64,000 bases of DNA, from NCBI GenBank assembly GCA_016124665.1, contig WGNH01000007.1, positions 39,920 to 103,919 on the forward strand. The letters run 5' to 3'. Position 1 is the stretch's first letter, and every line of letters begins with the position of its first letter. Made by a program: the position numbers and the translations under genes. Positions 62,790 to 64,000 of this stretch are shown piece by piece. The notes beneath the pieces were generated by a model that saw nothing but the letters and a program-made list of their open reading frames with translations, did no database searches and was not told the DNA's origin. The stretch comes from Alphaproteobacteria bacterium. Its GTDB lineage: Bacteria; Pseudomonadota; Alphaproteobacteria; Caulobacterales; Maricaulaceae.

Positions 62790-63181
62790 TGCAGCGAACC
62801 AAACCGCACCGCGCCGGCTATTCCCTGCTCGAAGTCCTGCTCGCCGTCAGCCTGATCGCGCTGGCCGGCACCATCGCCGTCCCCTCTTTGATCAACAGCC
62901 TCGAACGCCGCGAGGCCCGGCTCGCCCTGTCCGCCCTGCAGACCGGCATGACCGGCCTGCGCTACCGCGCCGTGCTCGCCGCCACCCCGCTGGAGATCGC
63001 CCCGGAGGAGATGAGTGCCGCCTTTCCCGGCCTGCCCGAAGGCTGGCGCGTCACCGCCGATGCGCCGCTCCACATCTCGGCCGGCGGCCTGTGCGATGGC
63101 AATACGCTGCTCACCCTGGTCTCGCCGGATCAGCGCCTCTGGCGCCGCCGCCCCGCCGCCCATGATTGTGCGCTGGAGTAG
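62732..63181 (+). CDS. gspH: type II secretion minor pseudopilin GspH (5' end formed by repeat A)
   Basis: A minor pseudopilin of about 149 residues. The mature part starts after HRAG with YSLLEVLLAVSLIALAGTIA (Glu at +5), then SALQTGMTGLRYRAVLAATP and a C-terminal pair of cysteines (GGLCDGN and AAHDCALE). The start is unsettled: GTG 62732 has GGGGAGGGG six bases upstream, supplied by the repeat hairpin; GTG 62765 gives a shorter leader; ATG 62663 lies eight bases after gspG and would add 23 repeat-encoded residues. All choices translate part of the repeat. The stop is followed directly by copy B. Confidence 0.8.
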   Translation: MTGAENFPLPLVGRGRGGGLQRTKPHRAGYSLLEVLLAVSLIALAGTIAVPSLINSLERREARLALSALQTGMTGLRYRAVLAATPLEIAPEEMSAAFPGLPEGWRVTADAPLHISAGGLCDGNTLLTLVSPDQRLWRRRPAAHDCALE

Positions 63182-63277
63182 GGGCCTTTCCCCTCCCCCG
63201 CTGTGGGAAGGGGAGAGAGCGCCCAACGCGGCCAACACTTCCCCTCCCCCTCGTGGGGAGGGGCAGGGGTGGGGGCG
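63182..63277. repeat. GC-rich palindromic repeat, copy B (between gspH and the DUF559 gene)
   Basis: A left hairpin CTTTCCCCTCCCC-N-GGGAAGGGGAGAG (63186-63217), the internal block GCGCCCAACGCGGCCAACAC, and the right hairpin TTCCCCTCCCC-CTCGT-GGGGAGGGG with CAGGGGTGGGGG. It starts on the base after the gspH stop and ends 27 bp before the DUF559 start. Confidence 0.9.
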
Positions 63278-63303
63278 ATCGCAAGCCGTGATAAGCTGGA
63301 CCC

Positions 63304-63666
63304 ATGCCCAGCCGTGCTCAATCGCTTCGAAACAACATGACCGATCACGAACGGTTGGTCTGGTATGTGCTGCGCGGCTGGCGTGAACGGGGCTTCCATT
63401 TCCGGCGGCAAGCGCCAATCGGCAACTTCATTGTCGATTTTGTCTGCCACAGATACCGCCTGGTGATCGAGATCGACGGCAGCCAGCATGATTTTGCCGG
63501 AAACCGGGAACAGGATGCCCGGCGCGATGCCTGGCTCCGGGGCGAAGGCTATGAAGTCCTGCGGGTCTGGAATGTCGATGTCCGGGAGAATCTGGATGGC
63601 GTGATGGACGGCATATATGCGGCGGTCTGCGAGCTTCGACGCAGGCAGGAGCATGATGCCTCCTGA
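63304..63666 (+). CDS. DUF559 domain protein, PD-(D/E)xK nuclease-like
   Basis: A 120-residue DUF559 protein related to very-short-patch-repair type endonucleases. The core has LVWYVLRGWRERGFHFRRQA (basic first part), then NFIVDFVCHRYRLVIEIDGS with Asp and the ExD pair, followed by QHDFAGNREQDARRDAWLRG and YEVLRVWNVDVREN. The motif order fits a Vsr-like or PD-(D/E)xK active site. Function is not known. The gene is alone, has a weak ribosome site (ATG 63304; ATG 63340 is alternative) and lies exactly between palindromic repeats of one family. It interrupts what should be the gsp operon. Confidence 0.88.
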   Translation: MPSRAQSLRNNMTDHERLVWYVLRGWRERGFHFRRQAPIGNFIVDFVCHRYRLVIEIDGSQHDFAGNREQDARRDAWLRGEGYEVLRVWNVDVRENLDGVMDGIYAAVCELRRRQEHDAS

Positions 63667-63810
63667 TGTCATCACCCCACCCGGCCCTGCGGGCCACCCT
63701 CCCCATCAAGGGGAGGGGAAGAGCAGCGGCTCATCAAGGGAAGGGGAAGAGCGCCCAACGCGGCCAACACTTCCCCTCCCCCGGGTGGGGAGGGGTAGGG
63801 GTGGGGGGAT
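63667..63810. repeat. GC-rich palindromic repeat, copy C (directly after the DUF559 gene)
   Basis: Begins at the base after the DUF559 stop: TGTCATCACCCCACCC, hairpin GGCCC-TGC-GGGCC, hairpin CCCTCCCC-ATCAA-GGGGAGGG, GAAGAGCAGCGGCTC, the internal block GCGCCCAACGCGGCCAACAC, and the right hairpin CCCCTCCCC-CGGGT-GGGGAGGGG with TAGGGGTGGGGGG. No gene is present in it. Confidence 0.92.
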
Positions 63811-63826
63811 AAATTCCGGCACAGCA

Positions 63827-64000
63827 TTTGCCATCATCACCCCACCCCGCCGATCCAGACGGATCGCCGACCCTCCCCATCAAGGGGAGGGGAAGAGCAG
63901 CGGCTCATCAAGGGAAGGGGAAGAGCGCCCAACGCGGCCAACACTTCCCCTCCCCCGGGTGGGGAGGGGTAGGGGTGGGGGGATAAATTCCGGCACAGCA
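63827..64000. repeat. GC-rich palindromic repeat, copy D, in 174-bp direct tandem with copy C
   Basis: From CCCTCCCC at 63871 the sequence repeats 63697-63826 base for base to the window edge, an offset of 174 bp. Only the left hairpin differs (GGCGATCC-AGAC-GGATCGCC type in place of GGCCC-TGC-GGGCC). Each unit ends ATAAATTCCGGCACAGCA. The array may continue beyond the window. Confidence 0.92.

Noticed and set aside
63667..64000. Possible CRISPR array from the regular repeats at the window end
   Set aside because: The repeat unit is 174 bp with no short repeat/unique spacer alternation, and no cas genes are present.

Overview
This window looks like the chromosome of a GC-rich alphaproteobacterium of the Caulobacterales/Maricaulales (Hyphomonadaceae-like) kind. 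That is an inference from gene content: a CpdR-type response regulator, a GapR (DUF2312) nucleoid protein, a three-part proton-translocating transhydrogenase, MotA without an adjacent MotB, and an outer-membrane economy built on TonB-dependent receptors. No phage or insertion sequence was recognised. The only repeat-rich part is the last 1.4 kb.

Layout. 1-4.8 kb: transhydrogenase operon pntAA-pntAB-pntB (minus strand, with an in-frame TAG near the start of pntB), an aa3-oxidase subunit IV-like protein, an alpha/beta hydrolase and a CPBP protease. 4.9-9.0 kb: an NtrC-type response regulator, GapR with a hypothetical partner, a TPR protein/hydrolase pair and rpmJ. 9.2-12.7 kb: a tightly overlapping operon of two DUF1194 proteins, a lytic transglycosylase and a sterol-desaturase-like enzyme. 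12.7-18.7 kb: MFS exporter, motA, small membrane protein, RBBP9-like hydrolase, mnmC and a WecB/TagA glycosyltransferase. 18.7-23.4 kb: a cobalamin riboswitch followed by an overlapping vitamin B12 uptake operon (btuB-like receptor, btuF, btuC, btuD). 23.4-34.1 kb: Mrp/ApbC, tRNA-Val(GAC), a large TonB-dependent receptor with an S9 peptidase behind it, cpdR, N-formylglutamate amidohydrolase, an XRE regulator, a HisN-like phosphatase and a predicted exported methyltransferase lipoprotein. 34.2-37.6 kb: a small heat-shock protein with a ROSE-like RNA thermometer, a pentapeptide-repeat protein, a deaminase-only RibD-like protein and gpmA.

37.7-55.5 kb is a surface-polysaccharide region. It holds sugar-nucleotide supply genes (kdsD, UDP-glucose dehydrogenase, phosphomannomutase/phosphoglucomutase, glmS, galU, a DegT aminotransferase, gmd, fcl), a Wzm/Wzt-type ABC exporter with an unrecognised membrane protein, and a complete sulfate-activation set (cysD, cysNC, cysQ) plus a PAPS-type sulfotransferase. 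Together these suggest a sulfated, fucose- or GDP-sugar-containing polysaccharide.

55.5-63.2 kb encodes most of a type II secretion system in an unusual split order: gspJ-K-L-M-C-D-I on the minus strand and gspG-H diverging on the plus strand. The ATPase (gspE) and platform (gspF) genes are not in the window. From 62.66 kb to the end, GC-rich palindromic repeats of one family lie within the 5' end of gspH, directly after gspH, and on both sides of a DUF559 nuclease-like gene, ending in a 174-bp direct tandem repeat. The association of the nuclease-like gene with its flanking palindromes is the best candidate here for an undescribed, REP/RAYT-like mobile arrangement.
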